Source: Schistosoma mansoni (lineage: Eukaryota > Platyhelminthes > Trematoda > Strigeidida > Schistosomatidae). Taken from it: a DNA stretch of 64,000 nucleotides. Shown here in pieces: positions 1 to 11,007 of the stretch. How positions within the stretch are numbered: the first letter of the stretch is position 1; every line of letters begins with the position of its first letter. Below the pieces are notes generated by a model. That model did not search any database. It was not told the DNA's origin and saw nothing but the letters and a program-made list of their open reading frames with translations. The translations under genes and the position numbers were made by a program. The DNA is taken from the NCBI RefSeq assembly GCF_000237925.1, contig NC_031502.1:9417352-9481351 (forward strand), read 5' to 3'.

Positions 1-1445
1 GTAAGATTTAAACGCAAACTTGAAACATGGGGTGAAATAGGACAGTACCAAAATATGTTTAATAGGTGATAATTTTCAGCATCGATTCATCCTTTATAAA
101 GAAATAAACTGTAAAAGTTCTATTCATTTCAGTACTTTGAATTTATTAAGTGTCAATCATTGAAAATAAACCGAAGATTTTATGAAAATCTGAGGCTAAA
201 CACTTGATATAATAATAATTTCTTGATGTTTTCAACCAGCGCTAAGTTTCTAAATATATGCCATTTTGATATATATTTGAGACTCTTCTAAGAAAAGAGT
301 TTTCGTGTAACTTTCTTTATTTAGACATATAACTTAGACGTATAAAATAACACGGAATTACCGTCATTTCTTAAACTTACATTTCCACATTTTCATTCAT
401 TCCTCTTGTCAATCAGAATAAAACCCCCCATATTTTCTTCACTTGCCTTTATCCCATAAATTTGAAGATGCAATTATAGAAACATTATTATACAGTATGA
501 CTTATAAAAACATCACACTAAACCTTTCATGTAACATATGATTAAAAGATACTTTGAACAATTATAAGTGATACATTTAGATACAATTATCTCATTTGAA
601 AGAAACGTCTCGTTATTTACTAAGACTACAAAAAAACATCCATCCACGACGAAATTAAGTAAACGAAAATTTTATAAAAAGATAAATTTAATTTGTCTTA
701 TTCAGATATATTTTCTGTAATAAACAAAACAATCAATCAATTTGGTTCTGTGTAAAAAGATTTTTTTTCGGTTACGCAAAAAATGAAACGTTTTATTCTT
801 AAAGATAATCAATAATGTGAGTGATAATCAATAAATTTCTTTTTTTTTCTACTTAAAATAACAAAATATATTTTACTAATTCGATTTTATTTTTCTATTT
901 TTGTAATGACCATCGACAATATTGAAAAGAAAAATGTTGTATAGTTTGAAATGAAGTTGAGTTTTCCAAATAGTATGTTACATTTCAACATAATATTACA
1001 CAATTAAACTAGTTAAAATGCATTCACGGTTTAAGCTTACAATGTTGTATAGTGGAATGTATATTGGAGTATTTTCTTGTATCGAATTTTTGCACAGGAG
1101 AGTTAATTTTGATCTGAAACTCAAGATTTTGATCTTATTGATTTGATAAAGTTTATATTTAGCTAATTGAATTACATATTAACGGAGTACCTTCTGTTAT
1201 ATCCCAACTAGAATTATGAAAGGTAACTCTTGAGAACTATTTATGGACCAATACGATACATATATTTTCATTGTATAATTATTAAGTAGCTAAACTATGC
1301 ATATTCATGTTCATCTTATTATAAGCTATATTTTCACCTATAGACTATGATTATACAATTTACCATTCTTGAGTTATGCTCAGTCTATTAATAACAATGT
1401 CCCACATTCACAGCTACTTTTGGCTAAATCTTGTACATATGTTAT
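1..1445. other. AT-rich non-coding stretch
   Basis: No open frame with recognisable protein similarity, RNA gene or clear repeat was seen on either strand. The sequence is AT-rich with short homopolymer runs (for example the T run near 840). Confidence 0.5.
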
Positions 1446-1447
1446 TT

Positions 1448-1690
1448 TTTATTTTATGGTGCGATATGGTCTGTTTGATTTGTACAGGAACCAGATATGG
1501 TTGATGCAGTGGAAGCTGGTATTGGTGTTATGGACCTAACTGGAAGAACTAGGCAGGGAAAAGGATCGATAAGGACTCTAGTCTGCTCATACCGGTCGAG
1601 CGTCATTGGTTTAGTACAGTACAAGGACTAAATAAATCGTACTTTGATTGGTGGATAAATCACCTGGTAAGTACCCGGGCTTAAAGTCAC
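1448..1690 (+). repeat. Dispersed LTR-like repeat, copy 1
   Basis: This stretch shares a series of blocks in the same order with the reverse complement of 18434-18770: a TTTTATGG-GCGATA-GGTCTGT block, a GGAC-TAACTGG block, a CTAGGCAG block, and CGATAA followed by CTCTAG-CTGCTC. It is more G+C rich than its surroundings. Ordered blocks, no coding capacity and a TATATAAA-like box in the other copy suggest a decayed LTR or similar non-coding end of a retroelement. The family name is not certain. Confidence 0.5.
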
Positions 1691-2615
1691 AACAACAAGT
1701 TACAACGTCTCAACACTTAAAATATAGTCATTAATTGTTAGTACCTTTAAGCAACTTTACATTCCATTCGTAATTGAAGTTATTCTCTTACGAAGTACCT
1801 TCATCGCTCTAAGGTGAATTTTATTACACTGATAGTTTCAACAGATGTTACCTGGAAACAGTATTTCAATGCTCCATTAAAACATAAGATATACAACCTC
1901 GCGAGATATTAGAATATAATTAATATGATGTGATAGAGCCACAAATGTTGAGAGAGGTAACATGTATTTGACTTTTTTTTACAAATCTTATCCATTTTCT
2001 TTCATAATGACTTTATTATTCATATAGACATCTTTTCCTATGAAGGGTGTGATATAATAACATTCTGAATTCTTAAAAACCTCTAGTGTTTTGAAATTTA
2101 TAAAAATGCCATATGAAGTTTTAGCCAACTAATATAAAAATATGAAAAAGAAACAATAGTGAAAACGAAATTATAATCAAATGCTTTTAAGAACTCAATG
2201 GATTGTTAAACCCATATGTCTAGCTCAGAAAGAAATGAAAAATTTCAGGTTGGGGAGACTGAAAATGTTGACTGAAGTGTCATTATTAGTTAAGGAATGA
2301 ATAATTATTTATTCATTTAGACGGACTGTGAAAGACACTATTGATTAAGGAATGTCGCCAGAGAGAAAATCATCTAAAGCTTGGTAACATTTATTGGCTA
2401 TTTTGTCAGTTTATACTGTATCATGACTGAATTTTGAAATATAGACTGGCGGGTTACAAAGACGTGGTTTAAAATAATATTTAGCCACATAAAGAGTGAA
2501 AGTACTGAGTTCAATCACACGCGGGTTGTTGCAATTCACTATCGGAGAGTCTAAAACTAATTTAAAAAGCAGTTCTGACTTACATAGTTTTAAGTAAGCC
2601 CTGTATCAAGAATTT

Positions 2616-2634
2616 CGTTTTCTCTCTCTCTCTC

Positions 2635-2702
<68 letters not shown>
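2616..2702. repeat. (TC)n/(TA)n microsatellite
   Basis: About 20 nt of TC dinucleotides run directly into about 65 nt of pure AT/TA dinucleotides. Confidence 0.95.
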
Positions 2703-2706
<4 letters not shown>

Positions 2707-3559
2707 TCTGGGCGTGTGTGATCATGACGAGTGCAAGCGAGCGTAGTTGTTCTTTGTAAAGCAGAGTGTCGATAGACAATTCCAATTATATTAAAATCTG
2801 CTCGATATATCACAAGAATCAGTTACATGCTTAATGACTTCATTTATTATTTCCAATTCTCATTTAAACTGTATATGGCTTTGATATTGTTAAGTGCTAA
2901 TCTTTTTTGAATTCTAAACATCTAAACGTTTAACGTTGTAGTATAGTATAGTATGGTAAAGAGAGTTATATTGTTTGATGCCGAAAGTGTTTCTATAAAA
3001 TGGTATATCAAAGAAATGCTGTCAAATCTCATACAATTTTTAGTCAGGGACTTTAGGTTGTCGATTTGTTTTAATTATTCATTTATTTAAAATTAACGTT
3101 TTAATCAATTCTGTAGGCGAATTATTGACTACAATAGTTAAATTTAATACAAGCTTTGTGACGACATATTTCATTCCATGTTTTTAGTTAAATTATATAT
3201 ATACGATACTTTTGAAGACAACCGTTTTGAATTCTATGGAAATTTAAATGACAGACTAAACTGCAAAGTAGGGAATTCTGGATAGACATTTTGACCTAGT
3301 GTATGGTTCCTCAGTGATGTCAACAGTTGGAAACCTAATAAGTAAGTGTCGGTTTCATGTATTCCATGTTTAAACTACTGAGTTCAATAAGCAGGCAGTT
3401 TTTCAAGTAGAATAAACATTTACCGTAATTTAGTAACAGAATTCTTTTAAAAAATACGAAACAGAACAATTTTGTTCAAAATATATATCATATACAACAC
3501 TAAAGAATTTCACATATCTCTTTGGGCTTTTGTTGGAACTGTCTGCCTGAATTATAGAC

Positions 3560-3725
3560 TGATAGAGATGGTGGCTAGCACTGCAATACAGAATGCGCTG
3601 TTTGAACGAAATAGAATGAAATGTGAGCTCTGGATTTCACTGCTAGCCACTATCCATTACTGCTTATAATGCTTGTGACCTAAGCAAATTCTCAGGCAAT
3701 CCGCACAGAATGCACATATATCAGA
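3560..3725 (+). repeat. Decayed Sm-alpha type SINE fragment
   Basis: The right half reads CACTGCTAGCCACTATCC, followed by TGCTTATAATGCTTGTG and CAATCCGCACAGAATGCAC. The same end and flank are found in the copies at 6318-6613 and 29745-29935. The left edge has GGTGGCTAGCAC, the inverted form of the end, so this is a shortened copy with inverted termini. The hammerhead core is not preserved; the degenerate remnant GAACGAAATAGAATGAAAT lies in the middle. Confidence 0.7.
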
Positions 3726-4794
3726 AAGAGATTGATCGACTGACATCTTAAACATCATTTGGGAGATTCAAACAATCAAAACAAATAAATGTCTGCCAGA
3801 ATGCAGAATTAACAGAGAGTGCTTATTCCACTTTGTTATGGAAAACCCGTTATTAAAAATGGCCTTTTATACTAAATATAATAAAAGCTAATGAATGAAA
3901 GGGTTCTAAAGACCTGTTTCAAGTCATTATGTTGTCTAGCAATTTTCAGATTATTTTAAATATGACTGTACAGTAAATTTTGTTATCATGTCATATAAAA
4001 AGCATTTGATTAAGAATCATACATTTAGTGTATAGTCGATGTAGCTTCAATATTCATTTTAATAATATGGAATAATCTAATAACTATATTGTGAGTTGGT
4101 TAGATTTGCTCTTTACTGTAACACATCCTAGTATCCTCTTCGTAAGCATCTGAATGACTGTGATTCTAATAAATCCTACGTTTGGGGGTGGAAATGTATG
4201 TTCAGCACGAGTACTGGTTACATGTTTAATGTTTAACCACTTAGAAAGAGAAACAAATTTTAGTAGTTTACGAATGGTACGATATTGTGAGTATTGTTCA
4301 ATTGTTAGAAGTGTAACTTATTTGATTAATTTCTACATTTTTAAGGAAAAGGTATAACTTTATGCTGAATATTCACCAAGTTGCAGTTATTTCTTTTAAA
4401 ACCTGTCAGTAATTAGTAATTAATGTTTTCGAGCATACTAATATCTGTAAGTCGTCCAGAACTATGTAATAAAAATCTGATCAAATATTTAGGACATATC
4501 GATGGCATTTATTTCACACTAACCGAATGTACATTCGCACGTTATACAGGTTATACCCATATACATGTCAATCTAGTGGTCAAATGAATAAATGCCTACT
4601 AAAATTATTTACTAATGTCTGAGAACATATAAATAAATGAATAACGTTAGACACATTCTAGTGTCATTTATGATTGAGTATGCAGAACTAGAAAATTACA
4701 GCTACCATAAGTTAGTAAATACTTTTTGTTTGAAAGCTTTATCATCAGAATGGAGGTTTGAGCAGATTATAGTATTGTAACAGTTGAATTTATG

Positions 4795-5190
4795 AAATTA
4801 TCTAAAATAGATGACAATTGAAAACCTGGAAGCATTGGACAACCGTTTCATCCTAGTATGGAACTCCTCAGCAGTGAGCATTCACGATCCCACACGTAGG
4901 ACCAATCGAGTCTAATCTATGTCAAGTAAACACAGGTATCTACCTCAAACAATGAATGAATAGTTGAGCAAGATCATGGATTGATTAAGGTTAGACATTA
5001 ACACCGTTGGATGCCGGCTCAGTTAGCAAGTGACCCCTAAGGCCCTGGGTTCTAGTCTCGCTTACGGGACTGTGGATGTGCACTTCTGAAGAGTCCCATG
5101 TTGTGATAAAACGGTCGTCCAGTGCCTCGAGGTTTCGAATAGTGATCTAGCTTAGATCGACTCATGTGTTCAACTGAAGGCTTTATCACT
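4795..5190 (+). mobile_element. Hammerhead SINE, inverted-arm copy
   Basis: The left arm (4822-4890) is the hammerhead end in minus orientation. The right part (4965-5190) is a plus copy with tRNA-like box A (GGCTCAGTTAG) and box B (GGGTTCTAGTCTC), then a hammerhead region ending GTCCAGTGCC. In the plus hammerhead the conserved GAAA is lost (TAAAAC) and it should be dead. The minus arm keeps CTGAGGA, GAAAC and GTC. Confidence 0.85.
4832..4879 (-). ncRNA. Hammerhead ribozyme motif (minus arm)
   Basis: On the minus strand: stem I 5' side, CTGAGGA, stem II GTTCC...GGAT with wobble pairs, GAAA, a loopless CGG/TTG stem III and GTC at the cleavage position, followed by CAATGC. All invariant core bases are present, but stem I has a C-A mismatch and stem III depends on G-U pairs, so activity would be weak at best. 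Confidence 0.55.
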
Positions 5191-5366
5191 GACTACAATT
5201 AAACTACATATGATTAAAAATATGTCAGTTCTTTTTATATCTTTTTAGGTTTCATATATCAACTAATCACCAATGACGAAAAATGAATGAAAAGAAGTAG
5301 ATGTAGAAAAAATGCATGAAATTTATATTTCAAAGATTTTAAAGGATCAAACACATACAGAATTCA

Positions 5367-5575
5367 GAAGGGGGTTTTTTGGAGATTTTATTAATTTTAT
5401 ATAGTTGAAATCATAAGTCAATTGAAGATAGACCACGATGGAAAATCTGGAAGCACTGAACGGCCATTTCATCTTATTGTGAGACTCCTCAGCAGTCCGC
5501 ATCAACGATCCCGTCTCGCGCCTGAGCGTTTAACTATGGTAGTCTAGCTTCAATCTATTCATGATCTCAACTATA
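5367..5575 (-). mobile_element. Hammerhead SINE, internally deleted copy
   Basis: The element starts with the family terminus (GGGGTTTTTTGGAGAT, then TAGTTGAAATCATAAGTCAA) and reads as a minus hammerhead end. It then jumps to the inverted right terminus (GGTAGTCTAGCTTCAATC, ATCTCAACTATATAA). Most of the tRNA-like body is deleted, leaving two arms. Confidence 0.85.
5453..5497 (-). ncRNA. Hammerhead ribozyme motif (minus arm)
   Basis: The minus strand reads GGACTG-CTGAGGA-GTCT...AGAT-GAAA-TGGCCG-TT-CAGTGC. The CTGANGA and GAAA core boxes are intact. The cleavage triplet is GTT rather than GTC, which is still a permitted NUH triplet. Stem III is loopless (TGG with CCG), as in schistosome hammerheads. 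Confidence 0.6.
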
Positions 5576-6317
5576 TAACATACACAATTCTTCAAAGACA
5601 TATATATTTTCTATTTACTATTATTTTTTTATTGTTATCAGTTTACTAACTAATATAGTGAATATAAAAAGAGATTATTTACAAAACAGATATACGAGTC
5701 AAAGATGCTCAACATTATTATTGATGCTATCATCAGTGACAGTAGTAAACAAAATATTTCTTTCTGGTATATAGATATATTACTCTCATTGTATCACCGA
5801 TTATTTGTTGTTTACTCCATTTGCAAACAGTTTGAAGTATTTGTTAAACCTTTTATTTTGGATAAATATTGACAAATCTAAGTGGAAACAAAGTCATTAA
5901 ATGAAGTTAATTTAAAAAAACGGAACAAATCTATCTATGTATGTATGTTGACAAATTACAATAGTATTGAATGATTCTAAATTGTTTTCTCCTTTTTTTT
6001 ATTTTTTTATTTATTCAAAATCTGACACCTTTTAATTCATTGATCATTATAGAATTTAATAAACAAATGAATAAATAGCTAGTTGACATTATCAACAATA
6101 ATGTGGTGGATTAATAACTTATAAAAGAATTATTTTATCTGTTTCAGATATATATCCTAAGGATGCTTTCGTTGATTTAGTTTCTAACTAACCGATTATA
6201 AAGCTGAGTTTTGTTAGATTATAGTCGGTAATAATTTTGGAGTTTTGATACTAAGTTGATTTTTTTTTAAAATAAAAAATGTGCCATACATTAAATTCAC
6301 TTAGTATTGTTTGTTTG

Positions 6318-6613
6318 AATCTTCCCATTGATGTTTTAGGACTGCAACTGGTCAGTCTCTTATTGGCATATGTGCATACTGCACGTATTGCCTCGATATA
6401 GCCTTAATTCACAAGTATTGTAAGCAAAGATGGATAGTGGCTAGCAGTGGAATTTTGGCCTTGCGTTTCGTCCTATTTGGGACTTGTCAGCTGAATGTAC
6501 CTGCATCTGAGAGTTGATGTCCACTCTGGGACTCGAACCCAGTGCCTTTCGCTTCGAAATGCGCGTCCTGGATTCCACTGCTAGCCACTATCCGCCTTTG
6601 CTTACAATGTGTC
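6318..6613 (-). mobile_element. Sm-alpha type hammerhead SINE
   Basis: The minus strand carries box B (CTGGGTTCGAGTCCCAG) and then CAGCTGACAAGTCCC, AATAGGACGAAACGC and a CCACTGCTAGCCACTATCC end. This closely matches the schistosome Sm-alpha hammerhead element as I know it. The right end (6569-6593) repeats GTCCTGGATTCCACTGC and CTAGCCACTATCC in plus orientation, so both termini point outward. The core reads CTGACAA where CTGANGA is needed: the catalytic G8 is A, so this copy is probably inactive. Confidence 0.85.
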
Positions 6614-6984
6614 ATACCTTAGTTGACAGTAATATTTCAACAAAAATATTGCTAGGTGGCAAGTGATAAACATTTTATTTCACAGATCTTAGAGAACCAA
6701 ATCTGTTACATTATGTTCATAGAATAGTTCTTGATTTTCATCTTCTTAGTATCAACTTCATTAGTTGTACGTAAGAAATAAATATTTTCTATTACGGTAC
6801 AAAAAGTATGATCAACTATTATTAATTTCAAGAATACCGAAAGTTTCACTGTTTTTTCTTATGGTTCATACGAAATAATGCTAAGCTCTATTATTGTTGT
6901 TTTCAGAACTGTTTTCAATGATAACAGATGGATATATTCAAATCAATTCATGAAATTTAAAGCAATTAGTCCGTTTGATAAATT

Positions 6985-7228
6985 TCGATAGTGTAATAAG
7001 AAGATGAAGATTATAAGAACTATGTTGTGATATATTAGCGCAATACATTTCGAACAATCTGATCACACATATACTTGTTTTTCACCAAGGCTACAGTCTA
7101 GTTGACCTTTTATTTATATATATAAATGTTCTTAACGGGTATATGTGTGATCAGATTGTTCAAAATGTACTGTGCCAATATATCACAACATAGTTCTGAT
7201 AATCTTCGACTTCTTATTACACTATCGA
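6985..7228. repeat. Long inverted repeat with 90-bp arms
   Basis: The arm at 6985-7074 is the reverse complement of 7139-7228 with 7 mismatches in 90 positions by manual alignment. The 64-nt spacer is AT-rich. Each arm contains GAACAATCTGATCACACAT and its counterpart. There is no similarity to the hammerhead SINEs. It could be a MITE-like element, a foldback transcript or a local inverted duplication. Confidence 0.9.
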
Positions 7229-7640
7229 ACGAATATAAAGATCGTTCATAATTATTTTCAAATCAGTAAACCTTTTAAGTGCATAATAAAAATTACTTAA
7301 CAACACATCTACTAACATATGATATTCACCGTTGTGACATTTCATCAAAGCTTTGAAGATATATAATAGCTTGAGAAATGGTTGTGAAATGCAAACAAGA
7401 GTTAAATATAAGTATTCTTGTAAGAAACAAAAATAGTTTCCGTGATAATACTTGTATATAACTTGGTTTTAAACAAACTAGAAACCTTTCGTAGACATAA
7501 TAATAATAAGCTTCTATCAATGTATTATGACAATCAGGCATATAATATAGATATCTATGAGATAAAAGATTTTCATATTGCTAGTTAGAAGTGAAACTAA
7601 AAACGATGTCGTTAATCAACTTGGAATGAGCATCTCACTC

Positions 7641-7643
<3 letters not shown>

Positions 7644-7689
<46 letters not shown>
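7644..7689. repeat. (AT)n microsatellite
   Basis: Uninterrupted AT dinucleotides for about 46 nt. Confidence 0.95.
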
Positions 7690-7691
<2 letters not shown>

Positions 7692-9582
7692 ATATGATTC
7701 GATAATTATGATGGCGAAAACATAAGTTTATGAGATTATTCATGTCAGTTTTCTCTCTTACTATGTAAGAGTGTTCAGGTTCTTTGTAATTCCCAAACCC
7801 GAATAATTTATTATGGTCTTCTTCACAGATGCATTCTCAGAGTTCTTTGGGACAGTGAATACTCGGTCAGGAAGTATTGGAGGCTTCAAAAGTCTTGGCA
7901 TCTACCTTAACACAAATGTCAAATTTCTTCGTGACATTGAATTATACGGTCAGTCTCTAAGACCTCTACCTAAACCACTAGCCTTCTTAAACAGATGTTT
8001 CTTTTAATACAACATCTTCTGGAACAGCTCTATACATTACAAAAATTTCTTTGACCCTTTTTAGTTGTTTTCATAGAAGATTTATTATAGCTCATTTTGT
8101 GTATTTTTAGGATGGGGTAGAATACTGACTACTTAATATCAACCAGAGAAACTTTATTCAAGAAACGAGAAACGTTTTACTTTAAGGTATGTAATAAAAA
8201 ACCAAATTAGAGTATGCTGTAAGAAAGCTTGTCATTCAAAATAAGAATGTGAGTTTTAACAATCTTATTATGTCCATTGAGACTAAGTTAATATTGTACA
8301 ATTTTTAAACAGGGTCTTCAGCACTGAACTGAATAACTCTAGCTAACAACAATCAACTGATATGTAGAATGAAGCTTGTAGTATATAGGTTATGATCCAT
8401 AAACGTTCGGCAGTTGTTTCAATAATTACAAAATTAGTAACATTATTTCACTTAAAAATGTATGACTGATGACATGAAATTGCTGGATGTAGAATGTACA
8501 CCGATTTCCAGATAGTATCCATTGGTCACTCATAAAATCATTTAGAAATCGGATTATAAATACATATAGGTTTACCTGAAATGTACCGGTATAATGTCAA
8601 TATTACTATTCTGGCAGGAAATTTAGAAAGCCTAGAGATAAATGAAGAAGAGTGTCAGTGAAAAAGTGGAATTTAATATAAAATTTATCCGGTGAAAACG
8701 TTTAAAACAGAATAGGAAGAGCAACTTGTAGAATCGTTTATGTAGACTTCGTTCAGCAAAACAATATGGATTATGATAGTTAGATAATCTGTTTTGCAAA
8801 ATTATTTATTGAAATAATATCTGTACGAAAAGAGATGCTACAGTATTGTGTACCGATACTTGAATATAAAACTTTTATGCAACGTAAAGAAATTGGTTTG
8901 CTGTAGAGAGGAACTTCAGCAAATCATAAAATCTAGCTACATATAGAATTCAGTATACTGCGTTCTGCAATTCTATCATTCGTTTCATATTTGGCCATAT
9001 TAGTAAATTTAAGGTATTTGTTTATTTACATCTCAATATTATATTATCGCATGTTTTTCTCTTTACCTTAAAATATATTATTCACTTAAATGATGTTTTA
9101 ATCAATTATTTCACAGATAACAACTGAACTGGAAAAATTCATGATTTTCTTTCTGGGGAGGGGGAAAACATTTAGATTCTATCGTGTTCATTGCAGCTGA
9201 ATATTATTAGTTAAACTGAGTTTGAAGAATAATTTGTCATATGTTGTGTATGACATGAAACACCAATACTGACCCTAGTTTTGGAAATACTCACTTTTAA
9301 AAGTTATTTATAACAAGAACTATTTATTAAATATAATATGGCAAGCTAATTTATGTACATACAATCCCGTAAGCTTCACTATTTTATAAGGGAGTCAATT
9401 AAACATGTAGTTAAACCCCAATACTGCTTTTACACTTTAGTTAAATAATAAGCTAAATGCTAGTAATACTTTATCTGTCACTGCGATTATTGTATGGAAC
9501 TAAAATAAAATCATTTTGTCTGTAGACAAGAATGAGCCGTTTTTCCAGCAAAGTAATGTACTATATCTTCGGATGAATAAAT
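7690..9582. other. Non-coding stretch, nothing recognised
   Basis: AT-rich, with short open frames only (the longest about 64 codons at 7813-8007, no recognisable domain). The remaining exons of the minus-strand GPCR could lie here or further left, but no convincing TM6/TM7 block was found by eye. Confidence 0.4.
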
Positions 9583-10045
9583 ATTTTCATAATTGAAATC
9601 ATGAGTCAAATGAAGCTAGACCACCAAGGAAAACCTGGAAGCACTGGACTGCCGTTTCGTCCTATTGTGGGACTCCTCAGCAATGCCCATTCATGATCCT
9701 GCCTCTCGAGACTCGAACCCAGGACCTATCTGTCTCGCGCCAGAGCACTCAACCGATAGACCGTTGAGCCAGCATCCGCTGTTGTTAACGTCTAATTTCA
9801 ACCAATCCACAAAGTTGAGCAACCGTTCACCAATTGTTTTCAGTGAGTTCCTATCGCACAATAGATGTGGTTGAACTCCACTGGTCACTTCTTCTCACTA
9901 GAACTCCAGTAAATATCTATTGAAGTCAGTCACTAGTGAGCGCACTGCTGAGAAGTCCCACAATAGGACGAAACGGCCGTCCAGTGCTTCCAGGTTTTCC
10001 ATGGTTGTCTAGCTTCAATTGACTCATGATTTCAACTATGAAAAT
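9583..10045. mobile_element. Hammerhead SINE, near full-length palindromic copy
   Basis: The terminus ATTTTCATAATTGAAATCAT at the left is mirrored by ATGATTTCAACTATGAAAAT at the right; the arms are about 105 bp. The left arm plus body is a minus copy with box B (reverse of CTCGAACCCAGGACC) and box A (reverse of GACCGTTGAGCC). The central part is shared, in the opposite orientation, with the element at 53826-54465. The right arm is a plus hammerhead with CTGAGAA (G8 to A). The element sits in the GPCR intron about 135 nt from the exon. Confidence 0.9.
9641..9686 (-). ncRNA. Hammerhead ribozyme motif, core intact
   Basis: Minus strand: stem I GCATTG with CAGTGC (six pairs, one G-U), CTGAGGA, stem II GTCC/GGAC closed by CACAATA, GAAA, a short stem III CGG/CAG with one mismatch, and GTC before the cleavage point. 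All invariant core bases are present. The inverted partner at the right end of the element is mutated at G8. Confidence 0.7.
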
Positions 10046-10179
10046 ACTGAAATCTCCACAAAAGCCCTTCCGAGTAAATATTTGTTTGGTGTATTAATTT
10101 TTACAAAACTTTCAACTGAAAAGTACCAAACCACATAACATTTGCTTTAGCAGTTTGATTATATTATAATAAAACCTAC

Positions 10180-11007
10180 TTGTCTTCTGGCCCTTGCTCT
10201 GTTAATTACTTTACGTAATTTCAAATTGTGTTGTGTTTCACTAATCGTAGCATAAGAACGTTCTGTTTTACCTGATGATATGATTTGATTAAAATTTATC
10301 TGTTGTCCAACAAGAGATATTCCTTTATTGTCTGTACGAAATAACCGCCAACTTATCTGACAGTACATTACTGATGTAATAAGTAACGGTAAAACATAAA
10401 ATACTATTAAATCACACATATAAATAGCTTTATAAGCTGTTCGCTTAAATTTGAATGTACACGTTTCAAATGAACCATATTCTGAGTATTGTTTAACTGT
10501 AGTACTCATAAAAATCCATGGTATATTATATGTTAATGTAAAAATCCATATTCCAGTAATAATTTTAATTGCTCTTTTAATGGTACACATATAATGTGCA
10601 CGCATTGGATAACAAATTCCAACCCATCTTTCAACAGAAAATGCACATATAGATAATGCTGAAGCATCTACACTTAAATATTGTAAACAAACACTTAATT
10701 GACAGGCAAAATTTCCTAGTCTCCAATGATTGTATGGTTGATAAAATTCTTGTACCATTAATGTTGTACTTGTCATTAAAACAAGTAAATCACTAGCTGA
10801 TAATGAAATAAGATAACAATTTGTTGGTGTATGTAATTTTGATGATAATGTTAATACTAACATAACAAATATATTTCCAATAACACCGACTGTTAAAATA
10901 ACTGATAATGAAATGGTACCTACTAGTTTATATGGTAAAGAATAAAGAATTAGAGGAATTAAGGAGATATTCTTATTCATATTTAATAATGTGAAATTAG
11001 TATCCAT
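10180..11007 (-). CDS. Rhodopsin-class neuropeptide-type GPCR, first coding exon
   Basis: The exon encodes about 276 residues of a seven-helix receptor of the plasma membrane. TM1 has the GN motif (VGVIGN), TM2 has the conserved SLSASD, and the first extracellular loop has the usual Trp followed by the Cys at the TM3 start. TM3 ends in ERW followed by VGICYPM, a variant of the DRY/ERY motif. TM4 carries the conserved Trp, the second loop has the partner Cys, and TM5 has the conserved Pro (YVLPLL). The reading then enters the third intracellular loop and ends RARARRQ at a GTAGGT donor (10174-10179), where TRH-receptor-like and related peptide receptors continue into TM6. TM6 and TM7 are therefore on another exon to the left, not found here. 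The start ATG at 11007 follows an A-rich leader and gives a normal-length N terminus with two NxS/T-like sites. The exact ligand cannot be inferred; a peptide is likely. Confidence 0.9.

Noticed and set aside
7644-7689. CRISPR-like or other ordered array at AT repeats
   Set aside because: Simple dinucleotide repeats without unique spacers, in a eukaryotic genome.
9665-9888. Open frames across SINE copies on both strands (also 22438-22779, 47541-47854, 53882-54073, 54248-54439, 58012-58370)
   Set aside because: They translate the tRNA-like and hammerhead parts of the SINE in various frames; the conserved-looking peptides reflect DNA repeat similarity, not protein selection.
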